Positions 52,073 through 60,648 of a stretch of 64,000 nucleotides of DNA are shown here, piece by piece (the first letter of the stretch is position 1; each line of letters begins with the position of its first letter). A model generated the notes under the pieces. The model saw only the letters and a list, made by a program, of their open reading frames with translations, did not search any database and was not told the DNA's origin. The stretch covers positions 1 to 64,000 of the forward strand of contig NZ_JAAGWG010000016.1 in assembly GCF_010682065.1 (NCBI RefSeq). The letters run 5' to 3'. The position numbers and the translations under genes are program-made. Source of the DNA: Blastococcus saxobsidens. Its GTDB lineage: Bacteria > Actinomycetota > Actinomycetes > Mycobacteriales > Geodermatophilaceae.

Positions 52073-52749
52073 GCGAGCCGCTGCTGCTCCGGCTGCCGTT
52101 CGAGGGACGGTGGCTGACGCAGAACAGCCCGGCGCGGCGGGTGCCCAGCCACGGGGTGGACGTGCTGGGGCAGCGATACGCCGTCGACTTCGTCGGGGTG
52201 GACGACCGGCACCGGACCGCCGGGGTGCGGGACTGGCGGACCCTCGTGGCCACCGAGCCCGCGGAGCGCTTCGTCTCCTTCGGCCGCCCGATCCTCGCGC
52301 CCGCCGCCGGCACGGTCGTGCACGTGCACGACGGCGAACCCGACCACGAGGCGCGCCGGTCGCAGGTCGCGCTGGTCGGCTACGCGCTCGGCCAGGCCGG
52401 GCGGCTGCGCCGGGGACCGAACGCCGTCGCGGGCAACCACGTGGTCCTCGCGCTGCCCGGCGGGCACGCGTTCGTGGCGCTCGTGCACCTGCGGGCCGGG
52501 ACGCTGCGGGTGCGGGCGGGTCAGCAGGTGGCCGAGGGCGAGCAGCTCGCCGAGTGCGGGAACTCCGGCAACTCCACCCAGCCGCACGTGCACCTGCAGG
52601 CCATGGACAGCGCCGACCTGCCCGTCGCCCGCGGCCTGCCGATCGCGTTCCGCTCCTTCACCGAGTGGCCGCGGGGAGGCGGGCCGCTGGCACGCGCGCA
52701 CGGGATGCCCGCCGAAGGATCGGTCGTGGCGCCGTCGCCCGGCCCGTGA
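52069..52749 (+). CDS. M23-family metallopeptidase (LytM-like)
   Basis: The 226-residue protein has a peptidase_M23 core with zinc ligands His and Asp in SHGVDVLGQRYAVDF, a hinge ILAPAAGTVVHVHDGEP, and the catalytic TQPHVHLQAMD. No signal peptide or membrane helix is visible, which is odd for a cell-wall enzyme. It may act in the cytoplasm or be exported another way. It is translationally coupled to the upstream reductase gene and ends before a strong hairpin. Confidence 0.85.
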   Translation: MSEPLLLRLPFEGRWLTQNSPARRVPSHGVDVLGQRYAVDFVGVDDRHRTAGVRDWRTLVATEPAERFVSFGRPILAPAAGTVVHVHDGEPDHEARRSQVALVGYALGQAGRLRRGPNAVAGNHVVLALPGGHAFVALVHLRAGTLRVRAGQQVAEGEQLAECGNSGNSTQPHVHLQAMDSADLPVARGLPIAFRSFTEWPRGGGPLARAHGMPAEGSVVAPSPGP

Positions 52750-52753
52750 ACGA

Positions 52754-52787
52754 CGACGGCCACCCGGGAGCTCCCGGGTGGCCGTCG
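52754..52787. terminator. long palindrome terminating convergent genes
   Basis: Two perfect 17-base arms (52754-52770 and 52771-52787) meet at GAGCTC, giving a stem whose centre forms the loop. It sits 5 bases beyond the M23 gene and 18 bases beyond the convergent CitE-like gene, so it ends transcription in both directions. Confidence 0.8.
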
Positions 52788-52804
52788 CGCTCAGGCGTGC
52801 CTGC

Positions 52805-53758
52805 TCAGCTCTCCGGCGGGGTGAAGGACGACGTCCGCGACATGCCCGCGGCGCGGCCCTTGCCGGCGATGACCAGGGCCATCTTGCGGCTGGCCTCGTC
52901 GATCATCTCGTCGCCCAGCATCGCCGAGCCCTTCTTGCCGCCGGCCTCCGACGTCGCCCAGTCGTAGGCGTCGAGGATCAGCTCGGCGTGGTCGTAGTCC
53001 TCCTGCGACGGCGCGTAGATCTCGTTGGCGGCGTCGATCTGGCCGGGGTGCAGCACCCACTTGCCGTCGAAGCCCAACATCGCCGAGCGCTTGGCGACCT
53101 CCTCGAACGCCGGCACGTCGCGCACCTGCAGGAAGGGGCCGTCGATCGCCTGGACGCCGCGGGCGCGGGCGGCCATGAGGATCTGCATGAGGATGTAGTG
53201 GAACGGGTCGCCCGGGTAGTCCGGGTGCAGCGCACCGACGACCAGCGACTTCATGTTGATGCTGGCCATGAAGTCGGCGGGGCCGAAGATGATCGTCTCG
53301 ATGCGGTCGCTGGCGAACGCGATGTCGTTGACGTTGATCAGGCCCTGCGCGGTCTCGATCTGCGCCTCGATGCCGATCCGGCCGACCTCCAGGCCGTTGG
53401 CCTTCTCGATCTGGGTCAGCAGCATGTCCAGCGCCTTGACCTGGGCGGCGTCCTGGACCTTCGGCAGCATGATGCAGTCGAGGTTCGCGCCGGCGCCGCC
53501 GACGACCTCGAGGACGTCCTGGAACGTCCACTCCGTCGTCCAGTCGTTGACGCGGACGGTGCGGATCTTCTCGCCCCAGCCGCCCTCGTTCAGCGCCGCG
53601 ACGATGTTCTTGCGGGCACCGGGCTTGGCCAGCGGCGCGCACGCGTCCTCGAGGTCGAGGAAGACCTGGTCGGCGGGCAGCCCCTTGGCCTTCTCGAGGA
53701 AGCGCGGGTTGCTGCCGGGAACGGCGAGGTTGGAACGACGGGATCGGAGCTCGGCCAC
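52805..53758 (-). CDS. CitE-like HpcH/HpaI-family CoA ester lyase
   Basis: The 317-residue TIM-barrel protein has RRSNLAVPGSNPRFLEKAKG, the metal-binding DQVFLDLEDACAP, IGIEAQIETAQGLIN and a long FDGKWVLHPGQIDAAN segment. It belongs to the malyl-CoA / beta-methylmalyl-CoA lyase group, where such stand-alone CitE proteins split or form hydroxyacyl-CoA esters. It starts with GTG. The shared operator with the acyl-CoA dehydrogenase suggests a role in branched-chain or methylated acyl-CoA breakdown. Confidence 0.88.
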   Translation of the reverse strand: MAELRSRRSNLAVPGSNPRFLEKAKGLPADQVFLDLEDACAPLAKPGARKNIVAALNEGGWGEKIRTVRVNDWTTEWTFQDVLEVVGGAGANLDCIMLPKVQDAAQVKALDMLLTQIEKANGLEVGRIGIEAQIETAQGLINVNDIAFASDRIETIIFGPADFMASINMKSLVVGALHPDYPGDPFHYILMQILMAARARGVQAIDGPFLQVRDVPAFEEVAKRSAMLGFDGKWVLHPGQIDAANEIYAPSQEDYDHAELILDAYDWATSEAGGKKGSAMLGDEMIDEASRKMALVIAGKGRAAGMSRTSSFTPPES

Positions 53759-53787
53759 GGTGCCTCCGCTGAGGATCGGGAAAGTCG

Positions 53788-53801
53788 GTTACCGGAGAGT
53801 A
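53788..53801 (-). promoter_or_regulatory. operator-like motif 30 bases upstream of the CitE-like gene
   Basis: GTTACCGGAGAGTA differs from the motif at 50101-50114 at one position only, and both sit exactly 30 bases before a minus-strand start codon. The constant spacing favours a promoter or operator bound by the same regulator, which is not encoded in the window. Confidence 0.6.
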
Positions 53802-53856
53802 GCGACGGGCCTTCCCGCACGCGCCATCGCGGTGATCACCCGGGGAGCGCGGCGAT

Positions 53857-54582
53857 CTACCGGGCGAAGGTCTGGACGCCGCGATCGGCCCCCGGCCCCG
53901 CCAGGAGGGTGCCGTCGCGGAACGCTCTCCCGAGCCTCCCCTGCAACGGCACGGGGAGGACGAGCCCTCCCCGGCCGGAGGCCCGGGCGTAGTCCCGGAC
54001 CATGTCGGCCATGCGCAGGACCTCCGGTCCGGCCAGGTCGGGAACCCGCCCGCCGGGTCCCGTCTCGGCCAGTGCGACCAGCCGCCCGGCGACCTCCCGC
54101 GCGGCGACCGGCTGCGACCTCATCACCGGGACCGGGTGGAGGGAACCGAACCGCAGCCGGCCGTGGAGCTGCGCGGCGAACTCGTGGAACTGGGTCGCCC
54201 GCAGCAGGGTCCAGGGCACCGGGCCCGTGGTCACGAGCTCCTCCTGCACCGCCTTGCCGGCGTAGTAGCCGACGGGCGCGCGGTCGCTGCCGACGATCGA
54301 CAGCGCGACGTGGTGCCCCACGCCCACCCGGGCCCCGGCGGCCAGCAGGTTGGCGGCGACGGAGCCGAAGAACCGCACCGACGCCTGCTCGGACTGAGTC
54401 ATGACCGAGACCACGTCCACGACGGCGTCGACCCCGTCCAGCAGGGCGTCCAGGCCGGTACCGGCGACGAGGTCCACCCCGGAGGAGCGCGACAGGACGC
54501 GGACCTCGTGCCCGTGCTCGCCGGCGACGTCGACGACGTGGCGGCCGACGGTGCCGGTCCCACCGGCGACGGCGATCCTCAT
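53857..54582 (-). CDS. NmrA/atypical SDR-family NAD(P)-binding protein
   Basis: The 241-residue protein begins MRIAVAGGTGTVGRHVVDVA, a Rossmann fold with the GGxGxxG motif, and continues with the NmrA-like middle LLRATQFHEFAAQLHG. The catalytic Tyr-x3-Lys of classical SDRs appears only as YYAGKAV. It probably acts as a redox sensor or reductase. The start overlaps the upstream membrane-protein stop by 4 bases. Confidence 0.85.
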   Translation of the reverse strand: MRIAVAGGTGTVGRHVVDVAGEHGHEVRVLSRSSGVDLVAGTGLDALLDGVDAVVDVVSVMTQSEQASVRFFGSVAANLLAAGARVGVGHHVALSIVGSDRAPVGYYAGKAVQEELVTTGPVPWTLLRATQFHEFAAQLHGRLRFGSLHPVPVMRSQPVAAREVAGRLVALAETGPGGRVPDLAGPEVLRMADMVRDYARASGRGGLVLPVPLQGRLGRAFRDGTLLAGPGADRGVQTFAR

Positions 54583-55034
54583 CGAGCCCGCACCCCGTCC
54601 GTGCTGCGACCGGTGGACCGGTCCACCGGCGAGCTCCCGCGCTCGGGGAGCAGCAGCGGGACGGCCAGCACCAACGTCGAGCCGAGGGCGATGACCTGCG
54701 CGACGGCGTCGAGGGCGCCCAGGCCTCCCAGGTGGTGCAGGTGGTAGCCGAGGTGAGGCACCGAGTAGACGATCCAGGCGATCGCGACGACGACGGCGGG
54801 CCCGCGATCCCGGTACCGGGCGGCCATCGCCGATGCCGCGGCGAGCGCGAGGTTGAACGTCCCGACGTCCCGGACGAGGTGCTCGTTGTACGGACCGTCG
54901 GCGGCGACCCAGGAGCTCAACGGTCCGGGGAACGACTCGTGGAACGACGCGGGGAAGAAGGTGGCCCAGAGCCCTACGTAGCAGCCCAGGAGGACGAGGA
55001 TCCACAGCAGGATCCGGCGTGCGGTCGGCGTCAT
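54579..55034 (-). CDS. four-helix membrane protein of unknown function
   Basis: The 151-residue protein has four hydrophobic segments (ILLWILVLLGCYVGLWATFF, NLALAAASAMAA, AVVVAIAWIVYSVPHLGYHL, VIALGSTLVLAVPLLL). A HLGYHLHHLGG motif suggests histidines near the membrane. The ATG at 55034 is chosen over a GTG at 55070. It is translationally coupled to the NmrA-like gene. I do not recognise a functional family with certainty. Confidence 0.65.
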   Translation of the reverse strand: MTPTARRILLWILVLLGCYVGLWATFFPASFHESFPGPLSSWVAADGPYNEHLVRDVGTFNLALAAASAMAARYRDRGPAVVVAIAWIVYSVPHLGYHLHHLGGLGALDAVAQVIALGSTLVLAVPLLLPERGSSPVDRSTGRSTDGVRAR

Positions 55035-55109
55035 GCCCAGAGGACGACGCAGCAGTCCGGGATGTGACACCCGGACCGGAGGCTGCCCCCACCGCGGAGG
55101 GGCGCCGGG

Positions 55110-56036
55110 TCAGGTGCCCTGCTCGACCAGGGTCGCCGGCCGGCCGGCCCGCACCACCAGCGCCACCCCGGCCACGGCCAGCAGCACCCCGGGCAGGGCC
55201 AGCAGCGGCGGGACCTGCCCCAGCAGCACGAGCGCGAACAGCAGCGCACCCGGGACCTCGAGCAGAACGGCGAGGCTCACCACCGTGGGGCCGACCGAGG
55301 AGAGGACGAGATTGAGCAGCGTGTGCCCGAACAGCTGGGCCGAGACGGTGATGCCGGCGATGAGCCACCAGTCACGGGCCTGGAAACCCGTCAGCGGCAC
55401 GTCGACGACCAGCGCGGCGACGGCGATGACGACCGCGCAGACCGAGTAGCAGACCACCGCGTACGCCGAGGTCGCCAGCCGCTGCCGGGCACGGGCGCCG
55501 GCCAGCACGTAGCCGCCGGCGCAGATCGCCCCGAGCAGCGCGAGGCCGTCGCCGATCAGGGCCTCGGTGCTCACCGTGACGTCCACCCCGACGATGAGGA
55601 CGACGCCGGCGAACGCCAGCAGCAGCCCCCACCAGACCGCGGCGGGGAGCTGCACGCCGGTGACGCGGGCGGCCAGCGCGGTCCAGATCGGCGTGGTGGT
55701 CACGAGCGCCACCGACGCGGCCACAGTCGTCATGGACAGGCTGGGCAGCCAGGCCGCGAAGTGCGCGGCCAGGAAGAGGCCGGCCACCACCGAGCTGGTG
55801 AGGTCACGCGGGCGCAGCCCGGTGAGGGTGGAACGCTCGCGCGTCAGCAGCACCGGCAGGAGTGCCGCGGCGCCGGCGGCGTTCCGCCAGAAGGCCAGCG
55901 CCAGCATCGGCGCGGTGACCATCGCGGTCAGCGGCGCCGACAACGACACCCCCACCACCGCGAGCGACAGCAGCCCGACGTCCCGGGTGCCCGGCCGGTG
56001 CAGGTCCCAGGCCGACGAGGCGGCGGGCGCGTTCAG
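55110..56036 (-). CDS. EamA-family (DMT) transporter
   Basis: The product of about 308 residues has ten hydrophobic helices in two EamA repeats (GLLSLAVVGVSLSAPLTAMV; LIAGITVSAQLFGHTLLNLV; the C-terminal LLALPGVLLAVAGVALVVRA). It is probably an exporter of amino acids or metabolites. No ATG/GTG lies close to the first helix. A CTG at 56036 overlaps the upstream phzF stop (CTGA), and a longer in-frame start exists at 56129 inside phzF, so the start is uncertain. Confidence 0.8.
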   Translation of the reverse strand: MNAPAASSAWDLHRPGTRDVGLLSLAVVGVSLSAPLTAMVTAPMLALAFWRNAAGAAALLPVLLTRERSTLTGLRPRDLTSSVVAGLFLAAHFAAWLPSLSMTTVAASVALVTTTPIWTALAARVTGVQLPAAVWWGLLLAFAGVVLIVGVDVTVSTEALIGDGLALLGAICAGGYVLAGARARQRLATSAYAVVCYSVCAVVIAVAALVVDVPLTGFQARDWWLIAGITVSAQLFGHTLLNLVLSSVGPTVVSLAVLLEVPGALLFALVLLGQVPPLLALPGVLLAVAGVALVVRAGRPATLVEQGT

Positions 56037-56908
56037 GAGGGGATCCGGATGCGGCCCGACGCGACCGGCACGACGGCGCCGCGGACCGTGACCGCGACCG
56101 CGCTGCCACCGGCGGCGGTGACCGTGCACTCCAGCACCGACGGGCGACCGAGCGCGGCGCCCTGGGCCAGCCGGTAGTCGGTGACGCCCTCGCCGGCCAG
56201 GCCCTCGGCGGCCAGCCAGATCCCGGTGCCGAGCGCGGCGGAGCCGGTGGCCGGGTCCTCCTGCCAGTCCAGGCCGGCGGCGAACACCCGGACCGTGCCG
56301 GTCGCCGTGCCCGGGTCCCAGGCCAGCACGGACACCCCACCCTCGACGCCGGGCAGCAGCGCGTCCAGCGCGGCGCCGTCGGGCACGGCCCGCTCCAGCG
56401 CCGCCGGACGGACCTCCAGCTGCGCGAAGTCGATCCCGCAGCCGACCAGGTGCGCGGAGCGGCCGGTGACGTCACCGGGGTCGAGCCCCACGGCGGCGGC
56501 GAGCGCGGCCGGGTCCGGCCCCGGCCGCAGCGACACCGCTCCCCCGCTCAGCCGCGCGCCGTCGTCGGCCACCTCCACCTCGACCACGCCCGCGCCGCAC
56601 TCCTGGCGGAGCGTCCCGGCCGGCAGCCGGCCGAGCCGCACCAGCGTGTGCGCCGTGCCGACGCTGGGGTGACCGGCGAAGGGCAGCTCGGTGCGGGGGG
56701 TGAAGATGCGCACCCGGTAGTCGGCGTCCGGGCCGCTCGGCGCGCTGACGAAGGTGGACTCCGAGTAGCCGAACTCGGCCGCCAGGGCCTGGCACTGCTG
56801 CGTCGTCAGGTCCCCGGCGTCCAGCACGACGGCCAGCTGGTTGCCGCTGAACGGGTGCGGCGCGAAGACGTCCACGACCTCGTAGTCGAGCTGTTCCCGG
56901 GCGGTCAC
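56033..56908 (-). CDS. PhzF-family isomerase/epimerase-like protein
   Basis: The 291-residue protein has the PhzF pattern: VVDVFAPHPFSGNQLAVVLD, the conserved Glu in YSESTFV, PFAGHPSVGTAHTL and the second-domain DPATGSAALG. Family members isomerise small hydroxy- or amino-acids. The GTG at 56908 is selected. It is coupled to the EamA transporter gene, so the pair may make and export, or import and convert, one compound. Confidence 0.88.
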   Translation of the reverse strand: MTAREQLDYEVVDVFAPHPFSGNQLAVVLDAGDLTTQQCQALAAEFGYSESTFVSAPSGPDADYRVRIFTPRTELPFAGHPSVGTAHTLVRLGRLPAGTLRQECGAGVVEVEVADDGARLSGGAVSLRPGPDPAALAAAVGLDPGDVTGRSAHLVGCGIDFAQLEVRPAALERAVPDGAALDALLPGVEGGVSVLAWDPGTATGTVRVFAAGLDWQEDPATGSAALGTGIWLAAEGLAGEGVTDYRLAQGAALGRPSVLECTVTAAGGSAVAVTVRGAVVPVASGRIRIPS

Positions 56909-57012
56909 GGCAGCGACGGTAACCTCAGCCCCCGGTGGCCCGGCGTGCCAGGTCACCGAGGGCCACCGCACCCCGACGACGGGGCCGACGAGCGCCGGCG
57001 AGGAGGCTGTCC

Positions 57013-58251
57013 GTGAGCACCGTGACCAGGGCGTATGTGTCCCGGCTGGCCGGGCTGACCGTCTTCGACCCCAACGGCGACCGCGTCGGCAAGGTGCGCG
57101 ACGTCGTCGTCGCCCTCCGGGTGGGCACCGCCTGCCCGCGGGTGCTGGGCCTGGTCGTGGAGGTCGTCGCCCGCCGCCGCATCTTCGTGCCGATGGGCCG
57201 GGTGACCGCCCTCGACCCGGGCGCGGTGATGCTCGCCTCGGGCACCCTCAACCTGAAGCGCTTCGAGCAGCGCGCCGGCGAGACGCTGGTGCTCGGTGAG
57301 CTGCTGGACCGGCAGGTCACGATCAACGAGTCCGGCCGGACGGCGCACGTCGTCGACGCCGGCATCGAGCAGACCCGCACCGGCGACTGGATCCTCTCCC
57401 GCCTCGCCGTCCAGGAGCCCGGCCGGATCGGCCGCCGCGGCCAGCTGCACCAGGTGGCGTGGGACGAGGTGGCCGGGCTGGCGCTGCCCGAGACGGGCCA
57501 GGGCGCCGAGACGCTGATCGCCACCTACCGCGAGCTCAACGCCGCCGACATGGCGCACGCGCTCCAGGAGCTGCCGATCAAGCGCCGGCACGAGGTCGCC
57601 GAGGCCATGGACGACCAGCGGCTGGCCGACGTCCTGGGCGAGCTGCCGGAGGCCGACCAGGTCACCATCCTCGGCACGCTGGAGGACAGCCGCGCCGCCG
57701 ACGTCCTCGAGGAGATGGACCCCGACGACGCGGCCGACCTGCTCTCGGAGCTGTCCAACGTCGACCGCAACCGGCTGCTCGAGCTGATGGAGCCCGACGA
57801 GGCCGAGCCGGTGCGCCAGCTGCTCAAGTACTCCGAGGACACCGCCGGCGGCATGATGACCAGCGAGCCGGTGATCCTCTCCCCCGACGCGACGATCGCC
57901 GAGGCGCTGGCCCGCGTGCGCGAGCCGGAGCTCACGCCGGCGCTGGCCAGCCAGGTCTACGTCTGCCGTCCGCCGTCGGCCACGCCCACCGGCCGCTACC
58001 TGGGTCTGGCCCACATCCAGCGGCTGCTTCGCGAACCCCCGTCGACCCTGGTCAGCGGGGTGCTCGACGACCTGGAGCCGCTGAAGCCGGAGGCGCCGCT
58101 GGCCGAGGTCACGCACTACTTCGCCACCTACAACCTGGTCGCGGCCCCGGTCGTCGACGCGCAGGGCCGGCTGGTCGGCGCCGTCAGCGTCGACGACGTC
58201 CTGGACCACCTGCTCCCCGACGACTGGCGGGAGCGCGCCCGCCGTGGCTGA
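57013..58251 (+). CDS. PRC-barrel / MgtE-N / CBS-domain protein without channel domain
   Basis: The 412-residue protein has PRC-barrel-like repeats (LTVFDPNGDRVGKVRDVVVA), an MgtE N-terminal superhelix (HALQELPIKRRHEVAEAMDD through DPDDAADLLSEL), and two CBS domains (TSEPVILSPDATIAEALARV; FATYNLVAAPVVDAQGRLVG). The membrane channel of true MgtE transporters is missing. It may be a cytoplasmic Mg or nucleotide sensor that controls a partner. GAGGAGG precedes the GTG. The stop overlaps the DUF1003 gene. Confidence 0.88.
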   Translation: MSTVTRAYVSRLAGLTVFDPNGDRVGKVRDVVVALRVGTACPRVLGLVVEVVARRRIFVPMGRVTALDPGAVMLASGTLNLKRFEQRAGETLVLGELLDRQVTINESGRTAHVVDAGIEQTRTGDWILSRLAVQEPGRIGRRGQLHQVAWDEVAGLALPETGQGAETLIATYRELNAADMAHALQELPIKRRHEVAEAMDDQRLADVLGELPEADQVTILGTLEDSRAADVLEEMDPDDAADLLSELSNVDRNRLLELMEPDEAEPVRQLLKYSEDTAGGMMTSEPVILSPDATIAEALARVREPELTPALASQVYVCRPPSATPTGRYLGLAHIQRLLREPPSTLVSGVLDDLEPLKPEAPLAEVTHYFATYNLVAAPVVDAQGRLVGAVSVDDVLDHLLPDDWRERARRG

Positions 58252-58762
58252 CGCCCCCCGACTCGACGTCCCCCGCGGGCAGAACCGCCGCTTCGGCGGC
58301 TTCCTTCGGCTCAACCCCGACGCCGTCGGCCAGTTCGCCGAGGGGATCGCCCGCTTCCTCGGCACCGGCCGGTTCCTGGCCGTGCAGACGCTCATCGTGA
58401 TCATCTGGATCGCGCTGAACGTCTTCGCGGTGCAGCTCCGCTGGGACCCCTACCCCTTCATCCTGCTGAACCTGGCGTTCTCCACCCAGGCCGCATACGC
58501 CGCGCCGCTGATCCTGCTGGCGCAGAACCGGCAGGCCGACCGCGACCGGGTGCAGGCCGAGGAGGACCGCGCCCGGTCCGCCGCGGTGCGCGCCGACACC
58601 GAGTACCTGGCCCGCGAGCTGGCCTCGCTGCGCGTGTCCGTCGGCGAGCTGGCCACCCGTGACTTCATCCGCGGCGAGCTCAACCGCCTGTCCAGCGACG
58701 ACGCCGACGACGCGGACAGGCGCGAGAAGAAGAGCAAGAAGAAGCGCGACCCGGTCGGCTGA
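58244..58762 (+). CDS. DUF1003 membrane protein
   Basis: The 172-residue protein has two membrane helices (FLAVQTLIVIIWIALNVFAV and PFILLNLAFSTQAAYAAPLI) separated by the signature LRWDPYP, then a charged coiled C-terminal tail ending in a Lys cluster. DUF1003 genes often follow MgtE-like CBS genes in actinobacteria, as here with an 8-base overlap. The two probably form a membrane-sensor pair; the exact function is unknown. Confidence 0.88.
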   Translation: MADAPRLDVPRGQNRRFGGFLRLNPDAVGQFAEGIARFLGTGRFLAVQTLIVIIWIALNVFAVQLRWDPYPFILLNLAFSTQAAYAAPLILLAQNRQADRDRVQAEEDRARSAAVRADTEYLARELASLRVSVGELATRDFIRGELNRLSSDDADDADRREKKSKKKRDPVG

Positions 58763-58763
58763 G

Positions 58764-59432
58764 TCAGCGGAGGAAGCCGGTGCCGTAGAGCACCCGGTCG
58801 AGCAGCTCCTGGGCCAGCCACGCCATGGGCAGCAGCAGGCCGACCGCCCACAGCCGGGTGCTGGGGGCGCGGGGCAGCACCAGCGTCACGACCAGGGCGA
58901 CGACGACCTCGACGACCGCCTGCACCGGACGCAGCGGCACGGCCGCGCCGGTCCAGGACAGGTACAGCCCCCTGACGGCGCCGTGGGCGAACGCCGTCCC
59001 GCCGGCCAGCGCCAGCACGGCGCCGGCGAGCAGGCCCGGACGGCGGCACGCCCACCAGGTGACCACCGCGAAGGCCGCCACGGCCGTGGCGGACAGGGCG
59101 AGCCAGGCCAGGATCAGCTCGGGTTCGTAGCCGAACCCGAGCACGAACACGGCCCATCCGTAGTAGGCGGCGGTCATCGCCGCGAAGAAGACGGCGGCGC
59201 GGCCGGCCGCCGCGCCGAGACCCGGCGCGAAGCGGCCGATCAGCGCCACGACCAGCACCCAGGCGGCCGGGTAGGTGCCGAGGTCGGCGGCCCACTGCAG
59301 GCCCGATTCATCGGCGGCCTTGGCCGCGGCCCCGGCCAGCGCGCCCAGCAGGGCGAAGCCGAGGAACCGGAGCACCTCGGACCATCGGGACGACCGGGTC
59401 CGCGGGTCGGCCCCGGTTCCGACGTCGGTCAC
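58764..59432 (-). CDS. multi-pass membrane protein of unknown function
   Basis: The 222-residue protein has about six hydrophobic helices (WSEVLRFLGFALLGALAGAA; AVFFAAMTAAYYGWAVFVLG; LWAVGLLLPMAWLAQELLDR). A GTG at 59432 gives a plausible cytoplasmic N-terminus. It lies 1 base from the convergent DUF1003 gene and 56 bases from azlD. I recognise no family and suggest only a membrane role. Confidence 0.65.
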   Translation of the reverse strand: MTDVGTGADPRTRSSRWSEVLRFLGFALLGALAGAAAKAADESGLQWAADLGTYPAAWVLVVALIGRFAPGLGAAAGRAAVFFAAMTAAYYGWAVFVLGFGYEPELILAWLALSATAVAAFAVVTWWACRRPGLLAGAVLALAGGTAFAHGAVRGLYLSWTGAAVPLRPVQAVVEVVVALVVTLVLPRAPSTRLWAVGLLLPMAWLAQELLDRVLYGTGFLR

Positions 59433-59488
59433 CGGGGCATCGTCGCCGACCTCCCGCCCGGACCGCCGCCGCGGCGCGCGGTGCACGG

Positions 59489-59800
59489 TCAGCCGGTGAG
59501 CACGTGCACCAGCGCGCCGGCCGCCCCGGCCAGCACCAGGACGACGATGAACGGCGCGCGCAGCGCCAACGCCAGCGCGGCCACGGCCAGCCCCGCGAGC
59601 CGGCCGTCGATCACGATCTCGTTCCCGCTGGTCAGCCCCTGCACCGCCACCAGAGCGGCGAGCAGCGCGGCGGGCACGAAGTCGACGATCCGGGCCACCC
59701 ACGGCTGCTCGACCCAGGAGGCGGGCACCGACAGGCCGGCCAGCTTGAGCAGGTAGCAGCCCACCGAGGCGGCGATCACCGCGATCCAGACGGTGCTCAC
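59489..59800 (-). CDS. azlD: AzlD-family branched-chain amino acid export subunit
   Basis: The 103-residue protein has three to four helices (IAVIAASVGCYLLKLAGLSV; FVPAALLAALVAVQGL; PFIVVLVLAGAAGALVHVLT), the size and pattern of AzlD. Its GTG start overlaps the azlC stop by 4 bases. AzlC and AzlD together export branched-chain amino acids or analogues. Confidence 0.9.
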   Translation of the reverse strand: MSTVWIAVIAASVGCYLLKLAGLSVPASWVEQPWVARIVDFVPAALLAALVAVQGLTSGNEIVIDGRLAGLAVAALALALRAPFIVVLVLAGAAGALVHVLTG

Positions 59801-60486
59801 GCGGCGACCTCCCGCCGCGGCCGGCCGGCCAGCACCACGGCCACCACGGCGGCGATGACCTGGACACCGGCGGGCACGAACGGGGTGAGCGCAAGCGCCA
59901 CCACGGCCCCGCCCAGCGCCACCCGCCGCTGCACGGCGGGCTCGGCGAAACCTCTGCCCAGGCGCGGCCAGAGCAGCGCCAGGAACGCGGCCGGGACGAC
60001 GGCGTCCAGCGCCGCCCGCGCCGTCCCGCCGAGCGCCGCCGCCCCGAGCGCGCCGACGACGGTCGTGGCGTTCCAGGTCAAGTAGAGCACCACGCCGCCG
60101 ACGAGGAACCCGAGCCGGCCCAGCCCGCGGTCGGGCGCGGCCAGCGCCAGCGCCGTCGTCTCGTCGATGACAAGGTGCGCCGTCCCGGCCCGCGCCGGCA
60201 CCCCGCGGGGGCGGAGCAGCGGGACCAGGCGGACGCCGTAGACGGTGTTGCGCAGGCCCAGCAGCAGGGCGCTGCCCACCGCCGCCGCCGCGCTTCCGCC
60301 GGCGCCCAGCACGCCGACCAGCGCGAACTGGGAGGCCCCGGTGAACATGACGGCCGACAGTACGAGCGCCTGCCACACGTCGAGCCCGGCGGCGTCCGCA
60401 GCGGCTCCGAACGCGACGCCGTAGAGGCCGACGGCGAGGCCCAGGCCCACGGCGTCGCGCACGGTCTGGGCGCGGTCGGGCAGCAC
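59797..60486 (-). CDS. azlC: AzlC-family branched-chain amino acid permease
   Basis: The 229-residue membrane protein has the AzlC pattern GLYGVAFGAAADAAGLDVWQ, SAVMFTGASQFALVGVLGAG and LLLGLRNTVYGVRLVPLL. It is the main transport subunit and is coupled to azlD. It is divergent from mrp across about 160 bases. Confidence 0.92.
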   Translation of the reverse strand: MLPDRAQTVRDAVGLGLAVGLYGVAFGAAADAAGLDVWQALVLSAVMFTGASQFALVGVLGAGGSAAAAVGSALLLGLRNTVYGVRLVPLLRPRGVPARAGTAHLVIDETTALALAAPDRGLGRLGFLVGGVVLYLTWNATTVVGALGAAALGGTARAALDAVVPAAFLALLWPRLGRGFAEPAVQRRVALGGAVVALALTPFVPAGVQVIAAVVAVVLAGRPRREVAA

Positions 60487-60648
60487 GGGACGACCCTAGG
60501 ACCCCGCCCTGCGCGGCAGATCACCCTCCGACGGACGGCACCGCGTGCCGCCCGCCGTACAGTGGCAGGCGACCCGATCGCGCAGGTCGCCGCTCCTGGC
60601 CGCCGACCGCCGGATGCAGGTCCCCCGTCGAAGGAGACAGACGCAACC

